NCBI GenBank assembly: GCA_016712175.1
Contig: JADJRQ010000001.1
Span: 496,001 to 560,000 of the forward strand
Origin: Solirubrobacterales bacterium
GTDB taxonomy: Bacteria; Actinomycetota; Thermoleophilia; Solirubrobacterales; 70-9
Direction of reading: 5' to 3'
DNA length: 64,000 bases
Translations under genes and position numbers: made by a program
The notes under the pieces: generated by a model
What the model was told of the DNA's origin: nothing
Database searches by the model: none
Seen by the model: the letters and a program-made list of their open reading frames with translations, nothing else
Part shown: in pieces, positions 63,344-64,000 of the stretch
How positions within the stretch are numbered: the stretch's first letter is position 1
How the letters are laid out: each line of letters starts with the position of its first letter

Positions 63344-64000
63344 CTAACGCTGGGGGCCCTTGTACTCCTGGATCACATTGCCGCCGTCGACGATCAGGGT
63401 CTGGCCCGTTATGTACGAGGCCTCGGGGGCAGCCAGCATCAGTACCGCCGCAGCGACTTCGTCCGGAGTTCCCGGCCGGCCGACCGGCGTGTGGCGGCCG
63501 GCTTTGACCTCGTCCGGGGTCGCGCTGCCGGTTTCAATCCAGCCGGGGTTGACCGAATTGACCGTGGTCCCGCCCGGTCCGAGCTCGATCGCCAGTGCCC
63601 GCATCAGTCCGTCCAGGCCAGCCTTGGATGCGCTGTAGGCCGGGTTGCCCGGGTTGCTGACCACGGGTCCGGTCACCGAGGTCACGAAAACGATCCGGCC
63701 GTTCCCGGAGCGAGTGATCTGTGGCAGTGCGGCCCGGGTCACTGCCGCCGCGAGGTGGAGGTTCTGCTCGATCCCCGCCCGCCACTCCTCCTCACTCAAT
63801 TCGTCAAATCGCCGGCCGAGGTCCTCGGTGCCGACCTTGCTCATCCCTGCGTTGTTGACAAGTACGTCGATCCGCCCGTGCACGGCGACTGCTTCGGCCA
63901 CGATCCGGTCGGCTTCGCCAGCCTCGGTCAGGTCGGCGACATGGGCGCTGGCCTCGATTCCATCGGCGACCAACTCGGCGCAACGTTCATTGACGCGTTC
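63344..64000 (-). CDS. short-chain dehydrogenase/reductase, N terminus beyond the window
   Basis: 219 codons are present, and the frame continues past the end of the window (ERVNERCAELVADGIEASAH), so the cofactor-binding loop is not visible. The rest is a classical SDR: DVLVNNAGMSKVG (NNAG), FVTSVTGPV with the catalytic Ser, AYSASKAGL (YxxxK), VNSVNPGWIETG and QTLIVDGGNVIQ at the end. The stop is at 63346-63344. Substrate unknown. Confidence 0.9.
   Translation of the reverse strand, partial: ERVNERCAELVADGIEASAHVADLTEAGEADRIVAEAVAVHGRIDVLVNNAGMSKVGTEDLGRRFDELSEEEWRAGIEQNLHLAAAVTRAALPQITRSGNGRIVFVTSVTGPVVSNPGNPAYSASKAGLDGLMRALAIELGPGGTTVNSVNPGWIETGSATPDEVKAGRHTPVGRPGTPDEVAAAVLMLAAPEASYITGQTLIVDGGNVIQEYKGPQR

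Overview
The window is GC-rich bacterial chromosome. The protein families point to Actinomycetota, and the many secreted proteins with basic Lys/Arg C-terminal tails, together with a DUF6351 protein, suggest a Thermoleophilia/Solirubrobacterales-like lineage. That placement is inference; no rRNA or ribosomal protein is present to settle it.

Layout. (1) 1-17.6 kb is a defence island, nearly all on the minus strand. It starts with a coupled cassette: Dcm-like cytosine methylase, Vsr endonuclease, a protein joining an RNAP alpha-CTD-like helix-hairpin-helix region to a sigma-70 region 4-like HTH, a MORC/GHKL ATPase, a Z1 helicase and a DUF4420 PD-(D/E)XK protein. Another gene begins at the left edge. 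Then come a DUF4209/HEPN-like protein, a large Avs-like STAND NTPase with an N-terminal nuclease domain, and a small HxlR/PD-(D/E)XK cluster. A tRNA-Arg(ACG) follows and is a plausible right boundary. (2) 18-46 kb is mostly core or housekeeping: CorA, pyruvate kinase, TerC, penicillin acylase, an SGNH protein, two tRNA-Ser genes, a sugar-lactone oxidase, an MFS transporter, an H1-like protein, an MBL hydrolase, a VapBC-type module, an acyl-CoA synthetase, DUF389, cell-surface proteins and lipoproteins, and an orphan GroES. (3) 46.5-60 kb is a second accessory region. It holds a GmrSD-type restriction enzyme, a DUF3800 protein, an ARPP-1 protein, many small Cys-motif proteins, a sigma/HTH/ImmA operon, two paralogous CSCG proteins, a stand-alone HIRAN protein and a decayed VapC. 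(4) 60-64 kb holds an O-methyltransferase, an orphan Phd antitoxin, a DUF6351 secreted protein and an SDR cut by the window edge.

Quality caveat. At least thirteen otherwise well-conserved genes carry a single-base frameshift, usually in a short G/C run, and one has an in-frame TAG. Essential genes such as pyk are affected. Uncorrected sequencing or assembly indels are the simplest explanation, so these genes are described here as single loci across the break.

How the genes work together. ATGA, GTGA or TTGA four-base overlaps join MORC-Z1-DUF4420, MFS-oxidase, pyk-SBP, antitoxin-toxin, ARPP-1-zinc protein and sigma-HTH, which marks these as translationally coupled units. In the defence cassette, the methylase would mark self DNA, Vsr would repair the T:G mismatches that methylation causes, and MORC/Z1/DUF4420 would be the restricting machinery. 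The alpha-CTD/sigma-4 fusion is the least expected member and the best lead for new biology.
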